NCBI GenBank assembly: GCA_900175165.2
Contig: FWWN02000689.1
Span: 1 to 64,000, forward strand
Source of the DNA: Rhizomucor pusillus
Taxonomy: Eukaryota; Mucoromycota; Mucoromycetes; Mucorales; Lichtheimiaceae
DNA: 64,000 bases
Direction of reading: 5' to 3'
Shown: positions 24,101-35,530 of the stretch, in pieces
How positions within the stretch are numbered: the first letter of the stretch is position 1
How the letters are laid out: every line of letters begins with the position of its first letter
Position numbers and translations under genes: made by a program
Notes under the pieces: model-generated
Database searches by the model: none
What the model was told of the DNA's origin: nothing
The model's input: the letters and a program-made list of their open reading frames with translations, nothing else

Positions 24101-26661
24101 AAGTTACTGACAAATTGTCTATATTCACACTGTAATTTTAATAGGTTCGTAAATTCCCTGATAACGACATGCAAATGATGACCGTATCTGGTGCCAAGGG
24201 TTCCAACGTCAATGCGGCTCAGATTTCATGTATGCTTGGTCAGCAAGAACTGGAAGGTCGTCGTGTGCCTCTCATGGTTTCTGGCCGTTCTTTACCCTCT
24301 TTCCGACCGTACGACACTAGTGCAAGAGCTGGTGGCTACGTTGCAGGCCGCTTCTTGACTGGTATCCGACCTCAGGAATACTACTTCCACTGTATGGCCG
24401 GTCGTGAAGGTCTTATTGATACAGCTGTCAAAACGTCTCGCTCTGGCTACTTGCAGCGCTGTTTGATTAAGCATTTGGAAGGTCTGAGAGTACATTATGA
24501 TCACACTGTTCGCGACGCAGATGGCTCCATCTTGCAGTTCCATTACGGTGAAGACTCACTTGATGTCATCAAGGCCAAATATCTCAACGAATTCAGCTTC
24601 TCTGCACACAACTTTGAGACGCTCTCTCAAAAGTACAACCCCAAGGCAGCACTGAGCACACTCGATACCAAGGAAGGCGAGGAGTATGCCAAGAAGGCGC
24701 TCAAGAAGCCTCTCAAATATGACCCAGCGTTGTCCAAATACAGTCCTTCAAGACATCTCGGTGTCGTATCTGAAAAGTTTGCGTTGGGCATGAAGAAATA
24801 CATTGAACAGAATCCCGATAACATGCCATTCACCAAGGATACCGAAAAGACAAAGAATAATGAGCGCTTTAGCTCATTAAGCAAGAGCAAATTCAGAGCA
24901 CTCATGCATCTGAAATATTTACACAGCTTGGTTGAACCTGGTGAAGCTGTTGGTCTCTTGGCTGCTCAGTCCATTGGTGAACCATCAACTCAGATGACAC
25001 TAAACACTTTCCATTTTGCTGGTTACGGTGCTGCTAACGTTACTCTCGGTATTCCTCGTCTGAGAGAAATCATCATGACGGCCGCTCGCGTCATCAAGAC
25101 ACCAACTATGCTTTTACAATTGAAGGATGACGTTACATCTGAGCAAGCCAGCAAATTCTGCAAGGCTGTCAGCAAGCTAACAATGGCACAGATCATCGAC
25201 AATGTTTGTGTCACAGAATCTACTACAACAAAGTCACCCGAAAACGACTACCGCCGCTCCAAGATCTACACCATCCGTCTCAACTTGTTTGCTGAAGAAG
25301 AGTATAAGGAGGAATACTGCGTTGACTCTAAACGTATCAAGGAGGTGCTGGCCACCACTTTCATCAAAGAATTGGAAAATGCTATCCGCAAGGATATCAA
25401 GGATACCCGCAAGTTACAGAGTGCGGACATCTCTCAAGGCCACAAAGCACGTGACGATAAGGAATCTGATGTTGATGAAGACTCTGCGCCTGTTCAAGCT
25501 GGCTACGGTAAGATCTTTTGAATACCAAGCGAGTGATCAGCAACTATTCATATTGTATTCCATTTTTAGCATCGGATGAAGGTGAAGGTGATGCCACCGA
25601 GGCTCGCCTAGCTGCCAAGACTAAGCAGCTTGCTTCTTACGATGAGCCAGATGAGGACGATGCAGAGATGGCTGATGCTGGTCGCAGCTTGGAGGCGGAA
25701 GAGGCAGAACTCGAAGCAGCAGCAAAGGCTGCAGGCGACGAGGATGAGGAACAAGATAATATGGATGAAGACAATTCCGAAAATACCAAGCATTTGGACC
25801 GCAAAGCTGTCAAGGAATCCAAATATGTCGTACGATGGGAATTTGATGAGGAGAATGGTGCATGGTGCGAAATGGACATGAAGGTATACATATATATTTC
25901 GGTCTATGCAAAGTATCTCCTTCCCTGTTTGCTAAATATTTTAATTTGCTGCACAGTTCCCCGCTGATACAAAGAAGATTCTTATGGTCAGTCTCATTGA
26001 AAAGATCTGTCCGAAGGTCGTTGTGCATGAAATCAAGGGCATCGAGCGATGCTTCGAATATAAGAACCCTGCCGAGAACGATACTTCGGTAAGATTCTAC
26101 AGAAAACTGACAAACATAGATTGTGGTTTTGCTAAAATATAATATCCTTTAGAAACGTCTGCAAACTGAAGGTGTCAACTTGGTGGGCATGTGGCGCCAC
26201 AGCGACCTTATCGACGTTAACTACATTGATACAAACGACATTGCTGCGATCTTACGGACGTACGGTGTCGAAGCTGCACGCAATGCTATCATCAAGGAAA
26301 TCGGTGGTGTCTTTGGTGTCTATGGTATCAAGGTTGACCATCGTCATTTGACCCTGATTGCGGATTACATGACTTTTGAAGGCGGTTACAAGCCATTCAA
26401 CCGTATGGGTCTTCAATCCAACACTTCACCGTTCCTGAAGATGAGTTTCGAATCCACATGTAAATTCTTGACAGACGCCACCCTGTAAGTATCTACAAAG
26501 GTCGTTGGAAGTCTTATTTTCACTTAAAACTAATGATAATCTGCAGCCATGGCGATTTCGACACGCTGGAGTCGCCTTCAGCACGAATTGTAATGGGCCA
26601 AGTTGTCGAAGGTGGCACTGGTTCCTTTGAAATCTTACAACCTCTCACCGCAATCGCATAG
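21102..26661 (+). CDS. RPA190: DNA-directed RNA polymerase I largest subunit
   Basis: Ten exons give 1656 codons, close to yeast Rpa190 (1664). Introns: 21287-21343, 21504-21566, 21751-21813, 23872-23949, 24078-24144, 25508-25569, 25884-25956, 26089-26152, 26485-26546. The N-terminal clamp has the zinc ligands CGTC and CPGHFGH, and later CACC. The Mg-binding catalytic loop [15 protein letters not shown] is at about residue 607. The bridge-helix/trigger-loop region with [13 protein letters not shown] is near residue 1190. The Pol I-type acidic insertion ([11 protein letters not shown], then [12 protein letters not shown]) precedes the C-terminal jaw. It synthesises 35S pre-rRNA in the nucleolus. 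I took the ATG at 21102, which gives the conserved start [13 protein letters not shown]. Confidence 0.97.
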
Positions 26662-26960
26662 AAGACATGAAATAGCATCTCACGAAATAAAAGTTAATAT
26701 TGCATTTTTCTTGTACGATCCTTGGCCGTCAATGGGATGTGGTGCAGTTATACCTCCTTCCGGCTGCTGGTAATTATATAACATCCCTTCCGTAAATTGC
26801 ATTGTAAGGAGGAAAATATGGAAAGACCGCAACGAAGCTGGCTTCTTGCCAATCCATGCGATCATTTGCAAAATGTATGATGCCTCTAGTGGAGTAGCTT
26901 TTGATCTTTTTTTTTTACTAGTTACTCTCTAAGTATCACAAAATACACTCTCTATTAAAA

Positions 26961-27175
26961 GAGCGCTTACGCTTCGCTTCGCTGCGCTTGGTTTGCTGAA
27001 GCTCATGGCTGATCCGAGTCTGTAGAATAGACTCACCTGGCCTTCATAAACCTGAATTCGATGGGGCTTTGCTTGCATCGAGGTTATCATTTAATGCGGA
27101 TTTCACTGCAAACCTTTTCGGTTACGGGGAAGGAGCGCAGCGAGCCAATTGCAGGGAGCGTAGCGACCGCTGAAG
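26961..27175. repeat. Inverted-repeat element, MITE-like
   Basis: Unusually GC-rich blocks near 26961-26990 and 27131-27172 flank about 140 bp of AT-rich DNA. TCGCTGCGCT at 26979-26988 and AGCGCAGCGA at 27134-27143 are perfect reverse complements. The surrounding CGCTT/AGCGT runs extend the match imperfectly. There is no coding sequence inside. It could be a small non-autonomous DNA transposon; no target-site duplication was confirmed. Confidence 0.4.
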
Positions 27176-27310
27176 CACTTGTTGTACATAAATTATCCTT
27201 TGCTAAAGATTACGCGGGATTGCAATAATATACCTTGCGCGATACTCCGTATTTTGACGTCTCTGTTTTATACAATGAACATGATGAAGCTGATGTACAT
27301 CGTGTGTGCT

Positions 27311-28160
27311 TCACCTATATGGTGAACTGCTTGGAAAATAATTGTACATCCCTTGGAATGCTGTTTCTCTGTTAACTTGATTATGACGGGATCTGCGACG
27401 TTTGCAAGTGTCATCGTTGGCTGCTCGTAACGGTACTTCTTTGATTTCTTCCAAATTTTCTTCGGCAAGCTCCTTGATAATATCGCAGGAATCCTTCAAG
27501 TGTTGCTGATATAGACTTCGATGAGCTTTGACACCCACAAAGTTTAAACATTTGACTTACCTGCATCGTCCAGAAGAGCTGCATAGATTGTACAACTTCT
27601 TGGTTCCGCTTATCGAATTCAGTCCGTACGATTGCCTTCGTTTCTCTTCTCAAAAGAAACAAATCCTTTTTGGGGTTGCTTATCGACCACAGCCTAATCT
27701 TGTTCTCCGTAATATTGTTATTGTCATTGTCATTGTTATTTACAACTAGTCCGTACGCAACGCTGGGCATACCCAGGGCATGAACAAAGTATTGCTTCAG
27801 TTTTGAAAAGTTTCAAAGGAAGCATGTTCATATTGTAGTGCAACAATCCTGATCAGTGCAAGTAATCCAAACTTGGCCTTTTCATGATCGAAACCTGATT
27901 TTGATTTGTCTGCCTGCAAGTATGCACCGGATGTCTCAAGGATTGCAAGCTCGATTTTGTCGTTCGTTCCCAAGCGTATCACAGCATCCGTTTTGTAACT
28001 GGTAGCCGTTTTTGTTTTAGTTACATGGTCATTGACGTTAGCTGTTCTTCTCCAGGATAGAATTCCAGTAACGCTGGCATAGATGACACCATTGCACGAA
28101 ACATTAAATGGATCAAGGCGTTGTTGTACAATGATTCGGAATGTTTGATTTTCGCAAGAT
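27311..28160 (-). pseudogene. Eroded gene of an uncharacterised family
   Basis: A long minus-strand frame from about 28150 to 27797 lacks a start codon. It reads RLGTNDKIELAILETSGAYL and ALIRIVALQYEHASFETFQ, then shifts frame at about 27790. The following frame includes YFVHALGMPSVAYGLVVNNN, IRLWSISNPKKDLFLLRRET and LFWTMQ. Codon use and composition look like genuine protein. A GTTATTGTCATTGTCATTG microsatellite near 27712-27740 encodes an Asn/Asp stretch and may be the site of slippage. I recognise no domain. The fragment near 27311-27470 may be its C-terminus in a further frame. Confidence 0.5.
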
Positions 28161-28660
28161 CTCGATAAATATCGCGAGACCTGTGCTTTCCATTAGTTTC
28201 GCTCTATTTATAGTATCTCGAGCTTACAGAACACAGGGCATCTTATACATAAAATAGGTTTTGCTTTTTTTCTTCTTCGAAGTTCATAGGTCATATTCAG
28301 GCCTGCCGATTCATCTCGTCCGGCGCCTCCTAGTCATTAAAGCTCAGATATTATCGATCATACAATCAATCCACATATAATATAAAAGGACTAACCGCAT
28401 CCAGGCCTCGACCGAGATGCTGTCTGATGCCGCTTTCAACTTTGTTTATTGCAATGCCGTCCGAAGTGTCTAGCTTTTGATAAGCATGCTGATCCATTTT
28501 CTCTTGACGAGATCCCACTGCCGCACTGATAATCCCATTTTTCAGGACTATAGTTGGATGTTAGAATTGTCGTCAACAATCATCGCTCCACCACTTCACT
28601 TGTACAGCAAAATGCTCTCGTTACGTTTGGCAGCTGAGAGGAATTCTAGCCAAACTTCCA

Positions 28661-30762
28661 TCAAGTCCTGCTCACATGCTGCCGGTAGCAAGTACAAATC
28701 TGAAGATGGCAAAGGAAAGCTTGGATGTCCTCAGAGGTACGAGATGTAGGCCAAGTTTTCATATTCATAACTTTTAAGTTTCTCCGGACGTATGGTATTT
28801 GCGTGTATGCAGAACCCAAGAAGGTACACGCACTTTTGTGCAAAGAAGCACTTCTTTTCCTGCAAACTGAGGTGAGCGCCATTTAGTTGGTGAATGACAA
28901 TGCGGACATGATTTGCGTGTTCTGCAATGGTTTTGGAATAGACAATAATATCATCCACAAACGTTGTCACGAATGGAAGATCTCGAAATAGCTTATCCAT
29001 GGCACGTTGGAATCTTGGGAGGATAGGTTTCAAGCCGAAAGGGCAGCCTCGGAACATATAACGTGTTTCATCAACAGAAGTGAACGCGATGTTGTGTCTA
29101 TCTTTCTCATCAGTCGGAAAAACGAGTGAAGGTACTAGCGAGATCAAGAGTATTGTAGACAGCGGCACTTGCAAGTTTCTCATAAATGTCTCCGATCAAT
29201 GGAATGCGATGACGGTCGTCGGGAAGATGCTGGTTGATAAGGCGAGGATCCAGGCAAGGTCTCTTTCTTGTATATTTGCCATTTGCGCCAATGCTAAAGG
29301 GTTATTCCAACTATTGTCTGCATTTGCGGGGATCTCTACGATGGTTCCATCTTCGAGCCATAGCTTGATGTTATCTTTCACCATGTTATATAAAGAGTCA
29401 GCAATATGATACTGGGACCTATGACAGACGACGCCGAGAGGTGTAGGAATTTGCACCAAAGCTTCCGGCAAGGTACACAGAGATGTATTTGGAACTTGTT
29501 TGTTCCACTCCAAAGAAGGTTGAATCGAAGCCATGAAGGTGGTGTGGCTCTTCTTTGGTACCAGCGGGCGAGTCGTTTGCTGTCAACTCATCGTCGATTA
29601 CCTCCATTTACGTTGATTCATCCGAGTTTCGATCGTCGATCCCAAACGAAGGTGTGAGATCAGTGCCAATGCTAGCAACTTTGTGAATTGCCAAGTGCAT
29701 GACTTTCAAACGAATGACGAATAAACCGACCATTATACCAGACACCCAATGGTTCGGTTACGCCTATGCGACCAAGTTTCACTAAAGTGGTCAGCCATAC
29801 GATGTTTATTTAATGCCGTTTGGTGGAGTCATAATCTATAGATGAGAAGTTGCGCCGGGGTCGAGAAGCGCAAGTATGCGTTGCGATTCTATGGTGACCG
29901 GTATCAGCACTTCATCCTTTATAGCTTCGACCTTTGAACAGGTTACGTTCAGTTTGGACTTACATGGAAGCATGTTGTTCAGCGCCTTAAGGTCCATGGC
30001 ATCTCTATTGGCCGACCGCGCAATGCCTTGTTTTCCTTTAGCAGCCCTTGCTGCTTTGGCGATTCTATATTGCTCGCAACGGTGGACTTCCGTGTACGGG
30101 CGTTTGAAATATGTGCAGGGACCCTTTTGGTGTTCGGATTTGCTTGATGCAGTGCGTGGCTATTTGATTAGCGTGCTAAATCTTGGAGTAGTATATTGTA
30201 AATCTTGGTCACGGTTTCTGTTTTGCTCGTCATCGAGCTGGAATTCTGACAGGAAGTTGACGGCTTCTTGCAACGAAATCTTGTTAAACCGCTTGCCATA
30301 TCTTGCGAGCATGAAGTTTCCTGCGGTGCTCCAGTGTTTAGACCTTTGATCATGTGCGGGATGAGGACGCGAGTATCGGTTTCAATGCCGATCTCGATTG
30401 CTTTTTGCAAGTATTTTTGCATGAAATCAGCGGCAGATTCATTCTTTTGGCGAAGATTAAAGACATGCAGGCAATTGAGCATTCTTGGGAGTGTCGAAAT
30501 AAGCAATATTTTCTTTGCGAATTTCAAGCCGGGTTAAACTCCTATCATATCATATCGTTTGCTGATCATTCAAGCATTTGGGCAATTGAGTTTTCCAATG
30601 CATGACAAGATCAAGGTATGTACCACGTATTTCCTTTTCAAATGCACGCAGGAATATTTCTGCAGAAATATAAACAACTTTATTTGGATGCCATTTCGGG
30701 CTTCCTACGATCTGCAAAGCAGCGTTGCGTCGTGGAACTTTCTCTAGACTAAGCAAGGTCAA
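28661..30762 (-). mobile_element. Degenerate Ty3/Gypsy LTR retrotransposon (gag and reverse transcriptase remnants)
   Basis: Read on the minus strand from 30.76 kb. First comes a gag-like segment (30168-30527) with FNLRQKNESAADFMQKYLQK. Then comes the start of a reverse transcriptase (29196-29534) with VKDNIKLWLEDGTIVEI and SWNNPLALAQ. The palm follows (28731-29183) with FRGCPFGLKPILPRFQRAMD and the catalytic FVDDIIVYSK, then LLGFCIHANTIRPEKLK. Frameshifts separate the pieces, for example near 28770, where the text continues in another frame as SRTSEDIQAFL. No protease, integrase or LTR pair was recognised. It is inactive. Confidence 0.8.
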
Positions 30763-31638
30763 CTGATGATGTAGTTGTAATTGGAGAGGAAGACAAATGA
30801 ATAAAAGTTGGAATAACGTATAATGTCATGAAATTGGTTCTATGGTTTATTGGTTAAGATGTGATGGATACATATATGTGCAATCGAGTGCGTGTAGGAA
30901 CAGAAAATAACAGTAGAAAGTGGGGACAGGAATAAATCCAGTGAGATTGAATCAAACTTTTATTACGATTGCAATAGCGCTCCATATTTAAACTCGAACT
31001 CTGAATGTGCCACACGCAATATAACTTACTGATCCCGCTCTCGGCAGTGTCACCATACATCAGAAGTCCTTTGTACTGAGTCCTAATGACTAGAATGTTC
31101 TGGCGAGGGATCATGTACGTGGGTGCGACTAGTGATTGTCACTAGCGGATACGACAATATATCTTCTAGCTGCTGCAGATGTATGTAATATCACAGATAT
31201 GTGAAATATTTGGACGAGAAGGGGAACGTTAAATACTATGAGACTTTGGATAGGTGCTTCTAATGGAATAAGGAGCAAAGGATTAAGTCTACCAGTAGAT
31301 GATTGTAAAAGAGGGAGTTCTAATTGTTGTACCATCTCCATCATTATTGAACATTGATCAAACCAGGTGCTTAAGTGTCGGTTTATTCTTTTGAGTCTAA
31401 GGATATTTATATGTTCTGATATTCAGTGTAATCTCAACACAGGGAAAGTCTAAGGTATATAAACGAAGGTTTGTGTGATGGAGATAATTTCAAAAGGATA
31501 AAGCGTTGAAAAGGGCGACCGTATAGCGGCGAAAACACGAAAAAGATAATAAACGAGGTTCGTGCACGACACTACAAAGAGACTAAAAAAGAAATGGTCA
31601 AAAGCGTTTGCTACATAGGCAAGAGCATATAGACACCA
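30763..31638. other. AT-rich spacer between retroelement remnant and tRNA
   Basis: No gene was recognised. A segment at about 31132-31437 begins with TG and ends with CA like a solo LTR, but no target-site duplication or second copy supports this. Confidence 0.4.
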
Positions 31639-31709
31639 TGCCGTGACCTGGAATCGAACCAGGGTCAGTGCGGCCACAACGCAATGTACTGCCACTATAC
31701 TATCACGGC
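31639..31709 (-). tRNA. tRNA-His (GTG)
   Basis: On the minus strand the sequence folds as a cloverleaf. The acceptor arm GCCGTGA pairs with TCACGGC followed by discriminator A. The D-arm region is AGTATAGTGGCAGTAC. The anticodon loop TTGTGGC has anticodon GTG on a TGCG/CGCA stem. The T-arm is CCTGG-TTCGATT-CCAGG. Internal A and B boxes are intact and no intron is seen. The layout matches fungal tRNA-His, where the extra 5' G is added after transcription. The 5' end coincides with a 16-bp duplication found about 400 bp upstream of the gene. Confidence 0.9.
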
Positions 31710-32116
31710 CGTCCTGGTACCCTTTTCCAGGGGGGTTTACAGAACCTCACTTCCCGCTAACCCTACGTGATATGTACTTCGTTTTTCCCCGATGTACTCC
31801 TTCGTCTTCATTTGCTCCAGCTCCTGCCAGTTATGGTGTGATGTCTCCCCCATTCCTTTCCTTCTTTTTATCCTCTCTTTCCTAGGAGGTTTTTCTCAGT
31901 TTGAGTTTTGTCCTCCTCTCCCTTCCCTATCATCATGTAACTCCGCACTCCCGACATTCATGTAAAATCCGTACCTTTTTTTCCTCTTGGTTCCTTCGAC
32001 AGAGATTTTTTTATTATATATACCCCCTCCCAATCGCTCAACAGGCAGCCTACAATGCCCTATGCGGCCATGGCATCGCCCTAGAATAAAAGAACTATAA
32101 ACTATACTATCACGGC
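31710..32116. repeat. 391-bp segment bounded by a 16-bp duplication of the tRNA-His 5' end
   Basis: ACTATACTATCACGGC occurs at 31694-31709, inside the tRNA, and again at 32101-32116, in the same orientation. The DNA between them (31710-32100) is strongly pyrimidine-rich on the plus strand, has runs of T, and ends in AATAAAAGAACTATAA. This looks like an insertion that duplicated its target, or a partial tRNA duplication. No open reading frame of note is inside. Confidence 0.55.
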
Positions 32117-32240
32117 GAGACGATGCTTCGTCGTCTCGAATTTAATTATTCTGGCCAATAAATCACGTGACCACTGACCATCACCCACCACCCACCACCA
32201 TGGCCACGTGACACCTTCATATATATGCGCATCCCTTTCC
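32117..32240. promoter_or_regulatory. Hairpin and two CACGTGA E-boxes
   Basis: GAGACGA (32117-32123) and TCGTCTC (32131-32137) form a perfect 7-bp hairpin directly next to the duplicated tRNA fragment. CACGTG occurs at 32164-32169 and 32205-32210, each followed by A, with a CCCACCACCCACCACC run between. E-boxes of this kind are bound by bHLH factors of the Cbf1/Pho4/USF type in fungi. No convincing gene follows, so the target is unknown. Confidence 0.4.
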
Positions 32241-33430
32241 TACTTGCAGCCATGCAAATCTTTTCAATTATCTCAGTTATGTTGCCCAATTTATCTGACC
32301 ACTTATGGTTCCTCTATGTCGACCTCAGTTGTGTTCCACGCATTTCCGTTCCACATTCACTCATCCATTCCCTCTTGACGTTATTCATTTATTCCATCAG
32401 TTTCTACGTGTAAACCTTCCATTCCGTTGGATCCTTAACCAAATGACGAATTTTGTCTTGCGGAGAGAGAAAGGACTTCGTTATTTCTCGACACTTCTTC
32501 ATGCGTCATAAATAGATTCCCACAAAACAAAACTCAAATTTCTTATTGCTGTTACGATTAGTTTACTGCAAGTAAGGAAATTCATCTACGGAGGTAGTAA
32601 ACTAACGTGCACTCTTGTTTGACAGGCGATTATGAATAAAAGAGACTTAGAGATATTGCGTTATCACCGGTTTTGCGACCGCATGATGTGTGAACAGTGA
32701 CTGACGTTTTGTGCTTTGAGCGATCTCCAAGAAAGGCGATTGCAAATGAAACGACTCTTGACTTCGAACAGGCTTCGTTTCCTTTGAAGTATTGTAAGCG
32801 CGACTATGCTTTTTGAAAAAAAAAAGTCGATTTGGCGAGCGGTGGATACTACGACGAGAACACCTTCGATCTTCATCGTATGTCCATATGCGACAGAAGG
32901 CTTACATTGGACAGCTTACAAACGATATGAAGCTGGAATGCAGCTATGAAACACCATCTCGTATATCTTCTCAGCGCAACTACTCAGGTCGCTTTACTTA
33001 TTGAACTGTTTTTTTTTTCGCTATCAGGGATTTGAACACTCTATCATTCTCATTCGACTCAGTTGCGGGCGACTACGAGGAAGCGAAGAAAAAAAGCTGT
33101 ATGAATGAATACGGACAAGACGATCATCGTTCGCTTGTATCAGTTTATGCTGCCGACAAGCCTAGGCATTCAAAATATATCATGCATATGAGCAAAATAA
33201 ATAGAAGTCATGGATTGTTTGTATAAAACATGCTCTATTATGTGGAAAATAACATTCTAGTTGATATATATGTAATAATGACTGTATATAACGGAATATA
33301 AGAAAGGAAAAAAGAGGGAAAAAAGGAGGCTAGGAAAGTATGCAAAGGTATTCTTGGTAAAAAGTATAAGAATCTATAAGAATGCAGTTATGTGAGTAAA
33401 CATCTAGTATGTACGTTGAAATTGGATATA
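32241..33430. other. Unassigned sequence
   Basis: About 1.2 kb with short frames only. Two plus-strand pieces near 32813-33000 and 33035-33226 have some protein-like composition, but the frames cannot be joined across a credible intron. Confidence 0.4.
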
Positions 33431-33439
33431 CCTTTTTTT

Positions 33440-35440
33440 TTAATGATCGCTGACTTTAATCTTTCGAGGAAGATCCATGATTGCACAGGCGTTGCTGTCC
33501 AGGATCTGTACTCCCACACCTGCGTACTGTCTGTGTACAGGCACGATGCACTCCTTGGAAAAAGCGGCAAAAGATCTCTGGTATATGTGCAGACTTGGAT
33601 CTAAGTTGCTGAAGGATGGCCATTCTTGCGGGTATGGTTTGAGCCATTGGACGAACGCGAAAAAGTGTGGAACGCTGTAGCCTGCGTATACGAGGGTGTG
33701 CTTGAAAAAGTACAAGACTTGGCAAGGTCGGCTCTCGAACCTGGCTTCGTTTTGCGCCTGGTGAACGGACTTGAACATATGCACTGGTAACAGTGTGCCG
33801 AGACATCTTTGAAATGAAAAGTTGACCGAGGATATCGATCGTAGGCATCTTTTGGATGACATCGATGACTGTGCTTTTCTTGCTGGGACGTCCGACATTG
33901 CTGGATTTGTATGCTGATCTGAAGTGCGGACCGTATACGTCGTTATAATAATCGACCAGGCACTTGTAATGGTCGTCGTCCATAAAGACCTCGGTACCAA
34001 TGCTTAGTGGATATGTAAATGGCGGTAACGGCTCGAAACCCTTGTATAATATTGGTGTCAGGCCTTCAGATGCTTCTAGGAAAGCTGTATAATCGAAATC
34101 TGTGGCACTTGTGGAGGCTTCGGAGGTGCGATCAGGTCGGCAATGGCTTCTCCAACACCAAATGGACACGCAGAATGTCAGCTCCCTGGTTGTCGCACAA
34201 GAAACGGCGCAGGAAAGTCGACTCGAATCGCTCCTTCTTGTTCGTCTGGACGTTCTTTAATAAGCCGTTATAGCGCTCGAAGCCGAATAGCCAGTAGCCG
34301 AAAGCGGGACCGTTCAGAGCAGTTTCAAGCAGATATCCATGCAAGTGCATGTTTGGCGTGATTTCTGGAGTCTTATACAACTCTTTACAGCTTTTTCAGA
34401 AGTCCAAAAGGTGATCGTGTGTTATGGCGGCATCCGTTCGTGTCAAGGACGGCATGGTCAAAATCCGGGCTGCACGGACGAAATGCATCCAGTTCTATAA
34501 ATGGCGCGTCGACAGGCGTGCCTTGAGCAGCAGTGGGGACAAAGCAACCGTCCATATCCTCTAGTCGTCTGAAGTCATGAACGCAAAGCGAGAAGCGATC
34601 TTGCTTATGGATATTTGGTATTCTGGGGGCAGCTTGATCTTCTGCAGGCTTGCTTCCATGTCTTGAAGGTCCTTATCTGTTAGCAAGGGCTTGTTGGAAT
34701 CGATGGTGTCTGGGAAGCGAAGCCAAAGATCAGCCATGCGCTTGGCAGTGCCGGCGAAGAGGTGGTGCATGGGATCCACGATGGTGCAAGCAACGGGATC
34801 GAAGTATGGTAAGCGATGAAATTCTGACCACCGTGTGCCAGTTTCGTGTCCAATGGCTCGCCTCATTGCCGGATATGTTGCAGCCTTCCACCGTGCAGCA
34901 GCTTCGGCGTTACCCTGCTTCATTCGTGGTGCCTAAGTGTCTTGATCGAAGTTCGAAGAGTCCCTTTGTGTGGGATTGTTTGCTAGTGCGGGGAGCTGCA
35001 TGTTGCATTTGTGGCGGGCGTAATATGAGCGAATGCCCGTGAACCCGGAGACGTTTCTTGCAGCAGGAATATCGCAGGCAACAATCAGGAGAGCAGCACG
35101 GATTTTGACATTAGTATTGCTTGCGGCCTTCATATCAATGCCGATGAAGAGTTTCTCGAGCTCGTCCACCAAAGGTTGGAGATAGTTTTCCTTCTTGCGA
35201 CATTCGGACCGAGGCAGGTTGTTGATTACAAGGTGCACAGCGCCGCATGGTTGGAACAATGAGTAACAAGAAATCCAACCAGTCCACGGCTTTGGTGTTC
35301 GATCTGTTCAAAAAGGATTTCCAGGTTCCTTGAAATGCTGTGGCTATATTTTTCTTCGATATTTCAATGTCGCTCATTATTTCTTCAGAACTTCTGGCTT
35401 CACAAAAAGGGATTCTTGTTTTATAGAGTGCCATCTGATG
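33440..35440 (-). mobile_element. CACTA/Plavaka-like transposase remnant
   Basis: Consecutive minus-strand fragments follow the order of the large fungal CACTA-like (Plavaka/Tnp2 type) transposases. At 34933-35259: HLVINNLPRSECRKKENYL, LQPLVDELEKLFIGIDM and RAALLIVACDIPAAR. At 34561-34923: GTRWSEFHRLPYFDPVACTI and VDPMHHLFAGTAKRM. At 34132-34380: HLHGYLLETALNGPAFGYW, FGFERYNGLLKNVQTNKKER and LRRFL. At 33456-34169: DDHYKCLVDYYNDVYG. Frame changes and stops between the blocks show it is dead. Whether the fragment at 36543-37222 was its original N-terminus is possible but unproven, because an oppositely oriented piece lies between them. Confidence 0.75.
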
Positions 35441-35530
35441 TATATCGCCCTTGGATCAAACTGGAGAATTGATGGCTCTCACCATGACCGAGAAGGTGCA
35501 TTTTCATCCCATCCCCAAAATCTGGCAATA

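Noticed and set aside
31132..31437. Solo LTR-like segment starting TG and ending CA
   Set aside because: No flanking target-site duplication and no second copy in the window; TG...CA ends alone are too common.
32225..32511. Small hydrophobic frames downstream of the E-boxes
   Set aside because: Composition reflects pyrimidine-rich DNA; two overlapping frames are equally open, with no signal or family motif to prefer one.
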